Origin: DATLFA01 sp035525225
GTDB taxonomy: Bacteria > Actinomycetota > Acidimicrobiia > Acidimicrobiales > WLNW01
NCBI GenBank assembly: GCA_035525225.1
Contig: DATLFA010000050.1
Location: forward strand, 1-64,000
Direction of reading: 5' to 3'
DNA length: 64,000 nt
The notes beneath the pieces were generated by a model. It was not told the DNA's origin, made no database searches, and saw only the letters and a list, made by a program, of their open reading frames with translations. The position numbers and the translations under genes are program-made. Below are positions 1 to 7,487 of the stretch, piece by piece (positions within the stretch are counted from its first letter, which is position 1; the number at the start of each line of letters is the position of its first letter).

Positions 1-69
1 GTCGCCATCGACGGCGAGATCGAGGCGCTTCGCGATGTCGATCAGCTCCACCACCGACGAACTCAACAT
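1..69 (-). CDS. Partial CDS at the left edge, unidentified
   Basis: An open minus-strand frame begins with an ATG at 67-69 and runs off the left edge after 23 codons (MLSSSVVELIDIAKR...). The amphipathic start resembles an ordinary cytoplasmic protein, but it is too short to place in a family, and no clear ribosome binding site precedes it. It would be divergent from the aldo/keto reductase. Confidence 0.3.
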   Translation of the reverse strand, partial: MLSSSVVELIDIAKRLDLAVDGD

Positions 70-188
70 GCAGATGATCGTACAGGTGTTCGACCGCCGA
101 CACAACCGAAAACCCAATAAAACCAAGGAAATCCGGCGCGCACCACCGCACAGAAACGGCGAGGCGGTCGACGTGGAACAATGACCGC

Positions 189-1106
189 ATGACTGACACA
201 TCGCTGCGCACATTGGGCCGTACCGGACTCGAGGTGACCGCTCTGGGATTCGGCGCCATGGAGTTGCGGGGCCCGCCCAACGGACCGACGATCAGCGATG
301 CCGATGCCGGCGTATTGCTGAACACCGTCCTCGACGAAGGCATCAAGTTCATCGACACCTCGATCGACTACGGCCGCAGTGAAGAGCTCATCGGCAAGTT
401 CATCGCCCACCGCCGTTCCGAGTACGTGCTCGCGTCGAAATGCGGTTGTGTACCGGGCGCTGCGATGGGCACCGAGCACGTGCACACCGCGGCCAATATC
501 CGCACCGGCGTCGAACACAGTTTGCGCACGATGCGCACCGACCATCTCGATCTCGTGCAGTTCCACCGCAGCCTGACTCGTGAGCAATTCGACGCCGATG
601 GCGCGCTCGACGAGGTGCTCGCGTTGCGCGACGAAGGCAAGGTGCGGTTCATCGGAGTGTCTGCTGTCCTACCGACACTCAACGAGCAGATCGACATGGG
701 CACCTTCGACGCGTTCCAGGTCCCCTACTCGGCGCTGCAACGCGAGCACGAGGACGTGATCACCCGTGCGTCCGACGCGGGGATGGGCATCATCATCCGG
801 GGCGGCGTGGCGCGCGGCGCACCCGAGGATTGGGAGGGCCGCCGCTACTACATGGTGTCGAACGAGACCATGCGCGACTACTGGGAGCAAGGCAAGCTCG
901 ACGAGTTGCTCGACGGCATGAGCCGCACGGCGTTCATGTTGCGCTTCACCCTTTCGCACCCTGCACTCGACACCACGATCATCGGCACGAGCAGCGTCGC
1001 GCACCTCCGCGACAATTTGGCAACCGCGGCGCGGGGTCCGCTGCCCGATGATGTCTATGCGGAGGCCATCCGGCGGCTCACCGCGGCCGGCGCCCGGCCC
1101 GCCTGA
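189..1106 (+). CDS. Aldo/keto reductase family protein
   Basis: A 305-residue protein with the TIM-barrel layout of aldo/keto reductases. These are cytoplasmic NAD(P)H-dependent enzymes that reduce carbonyl substrates. The N-terminal LGRTGLEVTALGFGAME, the IDTSIDYGRSEELIGK segment with the expected catalytic Asp and Tyr, the VLASKCG strand with the Lys, and DLVQFHRS are all typical. Near the C-terminus, TIIGTSSVAHLRDNL fits the cofactor phosphate-binding strand. The length is normal for the family. The gene stands alone, divergent from the edge gene and convergent with bioA. The substrate cannot be read from the sequence. Confidence 0.88.
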   Translation: MTDTSLRTLGRTGLEVTALGFGAMELRGPPNGPTISDADAGVLLNTVLDEGIKFIDTSIDYGRSEELIGKFIAHRRSEYVLASKCGCVPGAAMGTEHVHTAANIRTGVEHSLRTMRTDHLDLVQFHRSLTREQFDADGALDEVLALRDEGKVRFIGVSAVLPTLNEQIDMGTFDAFQVPYSALQREHEDVITRASDAGMGIIIRGGVARGAPEDWEGRRYYMVSNETMRDYWEQGKLDELLDGMSRTAFMLRFTLSHPALDTTIIGTSSVAHLRDNLATAARGPLPDDVYAEAIRRLTAAGARPA

Positions 1107-1201
1107 CCGTCGAAGCCACGGAAGAAAACCGACGGGTCGCGGCGTCTGATCGAGAGGGGCAACTGTAGGGACGCTCAATCGGCAACTCACGCCTCGTCTG
1201 A

Positions 1202-2482
1202 TCAAAACCGCGCCGCCGATTCGGTCATCGCTGACGTGACGACTGCGAGGCTGTCGTCGTCGATGATGAAAGGCGGCATCGTGTAGAGCAGTCGCCCGAA
1301 CGGTCGCAGCCAGACGCCTCGATCGACCAGTAGCGCCTGTACCGCGTCGATGTCGAGAGCATGACGGGTCTCGATCACGCCGATCGCGCCGAGCACGCGG
1401 ACATCGACGACCCCGGGCAGCGATCGGGCCGGTGCCAATCCGTCGATCAGCCCTTGTTCGATACGGCGGATCTCGGTCTGCCAGGGCTGCGAAAGCAACA
1501 AGTCGATACTGGCGAGCGACACTGCAGCCGCGAGGGGGTTGCCCATGAACGTGGGTCCGTGCATCAACGCGCCCGGCTCGGCGCGGCTCACTCCTCCGGC
1601 CACCTCCGTCGTACACAGCGTCGCCGCCATCGAGAGGTAGCCACCCGTCATCGCCTTGCCCACACACATCACATCGGGGGCGATCACCGCATGATCGCTT
1701 GCGAAAATTTCACCGGTACGTCCGAATCCAGTGGCAATCTCGTCCACGATCAGCAGCACCTCATGCTCGTCGCACAGCGCTCGCAAGCGCCGCAGATAGT
1801 CCGGACTGTAGAAACGCATTCCACCCGCGCCCTGCACGATCGGCTCGATCACCACCGCCGCGACCTCATCGGCATGAGCGGCGAGCAAGGACACCACACT
1901 CGCGATATGCGTTTCGGCGAAGGGCTCGCTGAACGCCGGAGCCGGGTAGTCCGCGAATAGCTGTTCGGGCATAGCCGAACGAAACAGATGGTGCATGCCG
2001 GTAACCGGATCGCACACCGACATCGCGGCGAACGTGTCGCCGTGATAGCCCCCGCGAACCGTCAACAGCCGATGCTTACCCGGGCGCCCGACGCCCATCC
2101 AGTACTGCAACACCATCTTGATTGCGACTTCGATCGCGACCGAACCCGAATCCGCGAAGAACACATGCGCGAGCGGACGCGGCGCAATCGCGATCAAACG
2201 CTCCGCAAGCTCGATCGCACGCGGATGAGTGAGTCCCCCGAACATCACGTGCGCGACTTCGTCGAGTTGACGCCTGACTGCCTCATCGAGGACCGGGTGG
2301 CGGTACCCATGAATGGCTGCCCACCACGACGACATCCCATCGATCACATCGCGACCATCACCCAAACGCAGTCGCACGCCTTCGGCCGACACGACCGTGT
2401 ACGCAGACGGTCCCGGCATCGCGGCATACGGATGCCAAACCACCTGCCGGTCGCGCTCCGACCAAGAAGTTGACGTCGCCAT
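1202..2482 (-). CDS. bioA: Adenosylmethionine-8-amino-7-oxononanoate aminotransferase
   Basis: A 426-residue class III PLP aminotransferase. BioA transfers the amino group of S-adenosylmethionine to 7-keto-8-aminopelargonate in biotin synthesis, in the cytoplasm. The protein has the BioA hallmark WHPYAAMPG near the start, SSWWAAIHGY (about 51-60), the PLP-ring segment RGGYHGDT, VDEIATGFGRTG, and the predicted Schiff-base lysine K276 in CVGKAMTGGY. The length matches the family (about 420-430). No other biotin gene is adjacent, so the pathway is split in this genome. The ATG start at 2482 puts the conserved WHPY at its usual distance. Confidence 0.95.
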   Translation of the reverse strand: MATSTSWSERDRQVVWHPYAAMPGPSAYTVVSAEGVRLRLGDGRDVIDGMSSWWAAIHGYRHPVLDEAVRRQLDEVAHVMFGGLTHPRAIELAERLIAIAPRPLAHVFFADSGSVAIEVAIKMVLQYWMGVGRPGKHRLLTVRGGYHGDTFAAMSVCDPVTGMHHLFRSAMPEQLFADYPAPAFSEPFAETHIASVVSLLAAHADEVAAVVIEPIVQGAGGMRFYSPDYLRRLRALCDEHEVLLIVDEIATGFGRTGEIFASDHAVIAPDVMCVGKAMTGGYLSMAATLCTTEVAGGVSRAEPGALMHGPTFMGNPLAAAVSLASIDLLLSQPWQTEIRRIEQGLIDGLAPARSLPGVVDVRVLGAIGVIETRHALDIDAVQALLVDRGVWLRPFGRLLYTMPPFIIDDDSLAVVTSAMTESAARF

Positions 2483-2753
2483 GGCCGTTGCTTAGCCCCC
2501 ACCCGCGCGCTCCGCCGCATCGGAGAGCACGCACTAGCGCAATGCCCTGCCGCCGATAAATATCGCCCAGCCCCTGGTGAGAGACCTGAAGCTCACGCGC
2601 CGCCACCAATTCGCCGGTCGATCGTGCCAGTATGTCGAAACGTGTGGGCGCGAGTACGCGCACGAGCCCGGCGCGTATGTCTGCGCAATCGCGCGACACC
2701 GCCGATAGGCCGTACAGAGAGCCATCACCAACTCTCGATCGAAGGAAGACGCA

Positions 2754-3626
2754 TTGACTACGTTCGCACAACTCATCGAGTCGCCAAATGAGGGCTGGCA
2801 AGAACACACGGTGGCGGCATTGTTCGTTGTCGCGGTCATTGCCGGCGCGTGGGCGCTCACTCGCCTATCGCGTGTCTTCTTTCGGGTATTGCTGGCGCGA
2901 TTCGCTCGACACGCGATGCGTTCGAGCGGTGGTGGTCAACGGCGCGCCCGCATCAACCGCAAGCTCAACGAGACCCGCGACCTCACACAGATGCGCCAGC
3001 GGCACCGCATCGACGCAGTCGCCATCATGCTGGCCCGGCTCGCCGGCGTCGTCATCTGGCTGAGCGCGCTCGTGGTCGTTCTCCACTACTTCGCCGTGAA
3101 CATCGCATTCGCAGTGTCGAGCGCGGGATTCGTCGGTCTCATCGTCGCGCTGGGCGCGCAACAGAGCGTGCAGGACTACATCACCGGTATCCATGTCCTG
3201 CTCGAGGACCGCTACAGCGAGGGCGACAACATCGAAGCAACCACGCCGAGCGGGCAACGCGTACGCGGCGCCGTTGCGAGACTCGGTGCCTTCAGCACCC
3301 AACTAGAGGCCGACGACGTCACTTGGCACCTCTCCAACCGCACCATGGTCGAGATCGCGAACTACTCGCAGCGTGGCGTCCCGTCGTCGTTCGAGTTCCC
3401 GATACCGGAGGGCGCCAGTTCCGCCGATATCGCGTCGGCCGCCCGCTCGGTCTTCTATCAGGATTGGCCCACGAGCTCGATCGCGGTCGTCGATCGCGTC
3501 GAAGTACTGCCCCGCGAAGAGGTCAGCCCTCGCGTCGCGCGAGTGCATGTCCGAGCATCCCGAGGCATCCCGACGGAAGAACAAGCCGTGCTCGCCGATC
3601 AGACCCGCCGTCGCGTCGAGGACTGA
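2754..3626 (+). CDS. MscS-family mechanosensitive channel protein
   Basis: A 290-residue membrane protein of the small-conductance mechanosensitive channel family, which releases solutes on osmotic downshock. It has an N-terminal hydrophobic helix (about 18-40), two more helices (about 85-135), and a Gly/Ala-rich pore-like helix running into GAQQSVQDYITGIHVLLEDRY, where MscS proteins have the pore helix and start of the beta domain. The C-terminal part (GDNIEATTPSGQRVRG onward) resembles the beta and alpha/beta domains. The start is a TTG, chosen because GAAGGAAG lies about 7 nt upstream. The gene is isolated, so its regulation is not visible. Confidence 0.85.
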   Translation: MTTFAQLIESPNEGWQEHTVAALFVVAVIAGAWALTRLSRVFFRVLLARFARHAMRSSGGGQRRARINRKLNETRDLTQMRQRHRIDAVAIMLARLAGVVIWLSALVVVLHYFAVNIAFAVSSAGFVGLIVALGAQQSVQDYITGIHVLLEDRYSEGDNIEATTPSGQRVRGAVARLGAFSTQLEADDVTWHLSNRTMVEIANYSQRGVPSSFEFPIPEGASSADIASAARSVFYQDWPTSSIAVVDRVEVLPREEVSPRVARVHVRASRGIPTEEQAVLADQTRRRVED

Positions 3627-3664
3627 CCCCGCGGGACCCGTCTGCAACGACGGCTAGCGCACCG

Positions 3665-4666
3665 CTAGCGCGGGACGAACGAGACTGTGGCCGTGCGCGC
3701 CTCGAGCGGTTCGTCCTCGGGTCGCACAAGGTCGCGGTCGAACACCCGGCTGATCGAGTTGCCGGCGAGATCCTCCAGCACGGGATCGACCGCGAGTTGA
3801 TGCGGTGCGGCGGCCCATGTCGCCGTCGGCGCGAACGACCACGACCGCTCTTCCGCGCCGACGGTCGCCGTGCCATCGACGCGCCGGCCGTGGGCGTCGC
3901 GCACGTGGAGGCACCGCGTGAGCAAGCCATGGTCGAGCGGTAGGTCGAATGCGACAACGAGCGGTTCCAGGGTGTGACTCGGAGGAACGGTCAACGTCCA
4001 GTCGTCGGGGTCGACTCGCCGGCGCTCGTCGTCACCGACCTCGTAGCGGCGCTCGGCACGAGCGCGCAGGGGCAAGCCCCGCGCGTCGCGAAATCCTTCA
4101 TCGATCACGAGGCGAAACGATGCGCCGGCGCGCAGCGGGTAGCCGACCTCACGATGGGGGGCGAGTCCGCGCTTGATACGCGCCGGGTCCAACAGCACCG
4201 TGAGGCGACTGTGGCCGGCGTCCCACAGTTCGTGCTCGGTCGGCAGTAACGCGCCGGCCAACGTCGTGCCGTCATCGTCGAGAAGGCGCACATGGTGCGC
4301 CGCATACCCTTCGCTCATCGCGGAGGAGAACCGCACGTAAAGCCGCAACAGGTTGCGCGGCACAAAGGTCGCCGTCGGGCGGATGTCGAGCACTTCGGTC
4401 GTCGCCGGGCCGTTCGGATGCGGCCGAACGATCACCGCGGCGTCGATTCCGTCGACAGCCACGCGGTAGGTCGTGCCATCGAGGAACGCGAAGCGCGGGA
4501 TGAAGCAGGTGTCGTCACCGTCACGGACGAGGCGCCCGGCCATCGGCGGTAGCTCGCCGACTACGACGGTTGTCCCCGCGCGCACGCGTAAGTGCGCATC
4601 AGGGGCCACACCCCCGATGCGCAGACAGTCATCTTCGCCGTAGCGCGACCACGACACGCTGGCCAC
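3665..4666 (-). CDS. Conserved hypothetical protein, Ig-like beta-rich
   Basis: A 333-residue protein with no motif I recognise. It is beta-rich, with repeated segments such as LLRLYVRFSSAMSEG and LEPLVVAFDLPLDHGLL. These resemble the 'forces of nature' Ig-like repeats (SbsA/Big_5 type) in surface proteins. There is no signal peptide or membrane helix, so a cytoplasmic location or non-classical export is possible. It lies 16 nt downstream of the putative beta-propeller gene, so the two are probably co-transcribed and may work together. Function unknown. Confidence 0.7.
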   Translation of the reverse strand: MASVSWSRYGEDDCLRIGGVAPDAHLRVRAGTTVVVGELPPMAGRLVRDGDDTCFIPRFAFLDGTTYRVAVDGIDAAVIVRPHPNGPATTEVLDIRPTATFVPRNLLRLYVRFSSAMSEGYAAHHVRLLDDDGTTLAGALLPTEHELWDAGHSRLTVLLDPARIKRGLAPHREVGYPLRAGASFRLVIDEGFRDARGLPLRARAERRYEVGDDERRRVDPDDWTLTVPPSHTLEPLVVAFDLPLDHGLLTRCLHVRDAHGRRVDGTATVGAEERSWSFAPTATWAAAPHQLAVDPVLEDLAGNSISRVFDRDLVRPEDEPLEARTATVSFVPR

Positions 4667-4682
4667 TGCGACGGCCGGTCGA

Positions 4683-5780
4683 CTACAGCGAGGCGGTCTT
4701 CAGCGAACGCAGGTGCTGGCGACCGTCGTCGTCGGCTTGCAGGGCGAGCACATGGCTGCCGTTCAGGTTGGCCAACCGGTTGATGCCACGGAGGTCTTCG
4801 GTCTCGCGCGGAACGCCGATCGGCTCCTTGGGCTCGGTCAAAGGTTCTTGTCCGTCGATATCGCGGCACGCGATCTTGATGAGACCGTGAGCCGAGTTGG
4901 CCACCAGCAGATGCTCTTCGCCGCCTTGCACGAACGAGACCATGTCGAGCGGCTGGTTCATCGCGCCGAGTTCGGCGACGGTGCGGCCGACGGTCTTCGT
5001 GCCGGGCGTCAAGTCAGCGAGCGGGAAGTGCACGACGGGCGTACACGTGTAACTCGCCAAGATGCTGCGGCCGCCTTCGTAGGGAACGAACGTGCGGATG
5101 GGCGCCGCGGTCTCCCACTTGCCGTGCGACACGTGGAAGATCTCGAGGCTGTTGTCGGTCACTTCGTCGCGGAACGGGAACGGAATGCGGCGCAGCTTCG
5201 ACGAGAACTCTTCGTTCGACAGACCCGCGACGAGTAGCGCACCGTCGACGTAGGCCATGTCCGTGATCGTCGACGTGCGGATCGGCCGGCGCAGCACGCG
5301 GAGAGTCTTGTCACCAAACGTGAGCACCTCGCCCTCATCGCCTTGCGGCAACGTGGTGTCGAGACGATCGTCGTCCTCGGACGGCGCGTCGGTGATGCTC
5401 ACCGAAGAAACCGGCACGTCGACGAGCGCGATGTCGACGATCGAACCATCGAGTCGATCGATGCGCACCAACACCGGCTGGCCGGCGTCGCCTCGACCGC
5501 GCTGTACGGATAGATACACATTGTGCGATGTCGGGTGGACCGCCATGTCGCGGATGACGACGTCCGAGACATCGCAACCCAAGTAGGAAGCCAGCCGCGC
5601 ATCGACGTTCTCCAGATCGAACGGCTCTGCCCCCGCCGCCGCACCGGGGTCCGCGACATCGACCGCGAACACCTTCGCCGACCCGTTGTCGGCGAGGAAC
5701 AGAATCCCTGCCGGTCCGAATGTGATCGGGCCCGATGACCGCACATCCGCGGTACCGACCTTCAACCCATGCTCGCTCAT
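4683..5780 (-). CDS. Hypothetical protein, probable beta-propeller
   Basis: A 365-residue protein. The opening block SGPITFGPAGILFLADNG is typical of the first blade of NHL/SMP-30-like beta-propellers, and similar strands recur (DMAVHPTSHNVYLSVQRG, DMAYVDGALLVAGLSNEEF, EHLLVANSAHGLIKIA). No signal peptide is visible. The start ATG at 5780 is preceded on the minus strand by GGAGG-like sequence. It is the first gene of a two-gene operon with the Ig-like protein downstream. No catalytic residues can be assigned; a binding or sensing role is only a guess. Confidence 0.72.
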   Translation of the reverse strand: MSEHGLKVGTADVRSSGPITFGPAGILFLADNGSAKVFAVDVADPGAAAGAEPFDLENVDARLASYLGCDVSDVVIRDMAVHPTSHNVYLSVQRGRGDAGQPVLVRIDRLDGSIVDIALVDVPVSSVSITDAPSEDDDRLDTTLPQGDEGEVLTFGDKTLRVLRRPIRTSTITDMAYVDGALLVAGLSNEEFSSKLRRIPFPFRDEVTDNSLEIFHVSHGKWETAAPIRTFVPYEGGRSILASYTCTPVVHFPLADLTPGTKTVGRTVAELGAMNQPLDMVSFVQGGEEHLLVANSAHGLIKIACRDIDGQEPLTEPKEPIGVPRETEDLRGINRLANLNGSHVLALQADDDGRQHLRSLKTASL

Positions 5781-5869
5781 GACGACCTCCTCGCGCCGGT
5801 GGGAACCGGCCGCGGACGGAGCTTAGGGCGGCCGTGTCATCGGGGCATCGGGACGCGTCGGCCGACCCC

Positions 5870-6118
5870 TTACGCCTGCCGTTCGGATCTCGCGATCTCC
5901 GAGCGCGCTATTTCCGAGCGCGTCGCCGCGAGCGCGTACACCAGGCGGTCGAATGTCGTGTCCATCGGATTGTCGCGGACAAGGGCGATTGCTCGCCGGG
6001 CCGAGCATCCGCTCAAGGCCATGACGAGCTCGGCCACCCGTATTTCGGCCAGCAGGTCGTCGGAAATCTCCTGCTCGTCGTAGTCGATCGGAATCTCTCG
6101 CACGAGGGTTGAGAACAT
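5870..6118 (-). CDS. Small hypothetical protein with a repeated tail
   Basis: An 82-residue acidic protein (MFSTLVREIPIDYDEQE...). It has a predicted helical middle (LLAEIRVAELVMALSG) and a C-terminus made of two and a half copies of the pentapeptide SEIAR. I chose the ATG at 6118 over an upstream ATG at 6160 because an AGGGA Shine-Dalgarno sequence lies about 7 nt before it. No family is recognised. The coding-like composition and clear ribosome binding site support a real gene. Confidence 0.55.
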   Translation of the reverse strand: MFSTLVREIPIDYDEQEISDDLLAEIRVAELVMALSGCSARRAIALVRDNPMDTTFDRLVYALAATRSEIARSEIARSERQA

Positions 6119-6207
6119 GTTCGGTCCCTTCGGGGTTTGGCGATCCCTCGAAGTACCCACTCCTATCTAGTTCCTCACTAGGTCATTCGGCCTATTTTTC
6201 CGCCAGT

Positions 6208-6582
6208 TCAACGCAACGTCACGGCCAGCCCCACCCCGGCGAGGACCGTGCCGAGGACCACGTTGGCGGCGATATTGCGGCAGGCCGCATTGGTGGCGCC
6301 CTCCTCCGCGAGGCGGACCGTCTCGAACGAAAAGGTCGAGAACGTGGTGAACGCCCCACAAAAGCCGGTGCCCAGCACCACTTTCGTCGTCGGGCTCAGG
6401 CCGTGCTCGAGCGCGAGGCCGGTGAGTATCCCGAGGAGCAACGACCCGATGGCGTTGATGGCGAGTGTGCCCCAGGGGAACTCGCCCTCGGTGTTGGTAT
6501 GGATGTAGCTGTCGAGGAGATAGCGCGACGGCGCACCGACCGCGCCGCCGGCGAGCATCGCGAGCCATGCGGCGAAACTCAT
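6208..6582 (-). CDS. crcB: Fluoride channel protein CrcB/Fluc (first of two)
   Basis: A 124-residue, four-helix membrane protein of the CrcB/Fluc family, which exports fluoride as a dual-topology dimer. It shows GGAVGAPSRYLL in helix 1, PWGTLAINAIGSLLLG in helix 2, and the conserved GFCGAFTTFSTFSFE in helix 3, the segment that lines the fluoride pore. The ATG start overlaps the stop of the second crcB by four bases, so the pair is translationally coupled. Paired small crcB genes usually form heterodimers with opposed topologies. I saw no crcB fluoride riboswitch upstream. Confidence 0.93.
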   Translation of the reverse strand: MSFAAWLAMLAGGAVGAPSRYLLDSYIHTNTEGEFPWGTLAINAIGSLLLGILTGLALEHGLSPTTKVVLGTGFCGAFTTFSTFSFETVRLAEEGATNAACRNIAANVVLGTVLAGVGLAVTLR

Positions 6583-7013
6583 CGCCGTCCGACCGTGATG
6601 CCGAGCCACGCGGCGAGCAGCCCCACGACGAGCGTCGCCGCCACGTACGCAGCGGCGATCATCACGTGACCGTCTCTGATCAAGAGATCGGCCTCGACCG
6701 AAAACGTCGAGAAGGTGGTGAACGAACCGACGAAGCCGGTGCCGATGAACGGTATGAGGTACTTCCTGGGGCCGAGACGTTCGAGCACGATCACGACGAA
6801 GAGGCCGAGCACGAAGCTGCCCGACACGTTGATCCAGAACGTCGCCCACGGGAAGCCGTCGGCCGGTGTCGGGATCGCGTTGGCCACGCCGTAGCGAGCG
6901 GCGACGCCGAGCACGCCGCCGGTAGCGATCACCCCGACGATGTCCGCGCGAGCGTGCCCGACACGGCGGCCTCCAGGTCGCGTCGTCGGGGGGAAATCGA
7001 GATCGGGATCCAA
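6579..7013 (-). CDS. crcB: Fluoride channel protein CrcB/Fluc (second of two)
   Basis: A roughly 144-residue CrcB/Fluc protein with GGVLGVAARYG, PWATFWINVSGSFVLG and the pore motif GFVGSFTTFSTFSVE. It has an N-terminal hydrophilic extension (DPDLDFPPTTRPGG...) of the kind seen in some actinobacterial CrcB proteins. The start is uncertain. There is no in-frame ATG in a sensible place, so I used the TTG at 7013; a GTG at 6932 would remove the extension. It is translationally coupled to the downstream crcB. Its 5' end lies about 80 bp from the palindromic operator of the divergent csoR-like gene, so shared control is possible. Confidence 0.88.
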   Translation of the reverse strand: MDPDLDFPPTTRPGGRRVGHARADIVGVIATGGVLGVAARYGVANAIPTPADGFPWATFWINVSGSFVLGLFVVIVLERLGPRKYLIPFIGTGFVGSFTTFSTFSVEADLLIRDGHVMIAAAYVAATLVVGLLAAWLGITVGRR

Positions 7014-7093
7014 CGGAAGGGGGTGGGGCTCGTCGACGTCCCAGACACTACCGCCGTCAGCGTCTTCGCTGATCCACGATTGGAGGTTGTTGC

Positions 7094-7109
7094 ATACCCC
7101 TGGGGGTAT
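7094..7109. promoter_or_regulatory. CsoR/CstR-type operator palindrome
   Basis: ATACCCCTGGGGGTAT is a perfect inverted repeat with 7-bp arms and a 2-bp centre, 16 bp before the start codon of the CsoR-family gene. C-tract/G-tract palindromes flanked by AT are the known operator type for CsoR and CstR repressors, so autorepression is very likely. The site sits between the divergent crcB pair and the repressor operon. Confidence 0.85.
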
Positions 7110-7124
7110 CTGTATGATGCCCAA

Positions 7125-7394
7125 ATGGAACTTCCCGACGACACCATCGCCGACATCGTCAAGCGTCTTCGCAGAGTGGAGGGACAGGTGCGGGGCCTGC
7201 AACAGATGATCAGCGAGCGCAGGGATTGCCGCGAGGTCGTGACGCAGATCTCTGCGGCAAACAAGGCGCTCGAGCAAGCCGGTTTCGTGCTCGTGGCCGC
7301 CGGTCTCACGTGGTGTCTCGAAGACCCGGAACGATCGGCGAGAGAGGGCTACGACGTGGCCGACGTCCAGAAGATGTTCATGAAGCTGGCCTGA
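7125..7394 (+). CDS. cstR: CsoR-family repressor, probably persulfide-sensing CstR type
   Basis: An 89-residue all-helical repressor of the CsoR/RcnR/CstR family (IVKRLRRVEGQVRGLQQMI is the family signature). CsoR binds Cu(I) through Cys-His-Cys. Here the first Cys is C35 and the second C64, but the position four residues before C64, where copper sensors have His, is G60 (AAGLTWC). Loss of that His with both Cys kept is the pattern of CstR, which senses persulfides through disulfide or trisulfide bridges. The downstream genes (persulfide dioxygenase-rhodanese and TauE) support this reading. The ATG at 7125 follows the palindromic operator directly. Confidence 0.82.
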   Translation: MELPDDTIADIVKRLRRVEGQVRGLQQMISERRDCREVVTQISAANKALEQAGFVLVAAGLTWCLEDPERSAREGYDVADVQKMFMKLA

Positions 7395-7401
7395 GGCCGA
7401 G

Positions 7402-7422
7402 CGCCTGCCGGCTCGGCAGGCG
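7402..7422 (+). terminator. Hairpin after cstR, possible attenuator
   Basis: CGCCTGCCG and CGGCAGGCG form a perfect 9-bp stem with a 3-nt loop, 8 nt after the cstR stop and 65 nt before the MMPL gene. There is no T-tract. It could end part of the transcripts, giving more repressor than transporter, or it could stabilise a processed end. Confidence 0.45.
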
Positions 7423-7487
7423 TTGATCACGAGGTGCGACCGACGGTCTAGTTCGGCGCGCTCTCACGGAAGTGGAGACGAACTGTC

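Noticed and set aside
2483..2753. Minus-strand coding-like sequence (LAPTRFDILARSTGELVAAR) between bioA and the MscS gene
   Set aside because: It resembles a regulator helix-turn-helix only vaguely, has no start or clear end, and overlaps bioA; I could not support a gene or pseudogene.
7013..7093. Fluoride riboswitch before crcB
   Set aside because: I looked for a crcB-motif-like fold in the leader and did not see one; the leader is also probably too short.
6465..7124. N-terminal extension of the CsoR-family gene by more than 200 codons
   Set aside because: The extension is antisense to crcB and crosses the operator; CsoR proteins are about 90 residues.
7125..7394. Copper-sensing CsoR as the identity of the repressor
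   Set aside because: The His of the copper site is replaced by Gly, and the downstream genes are for persulfide, not copper.
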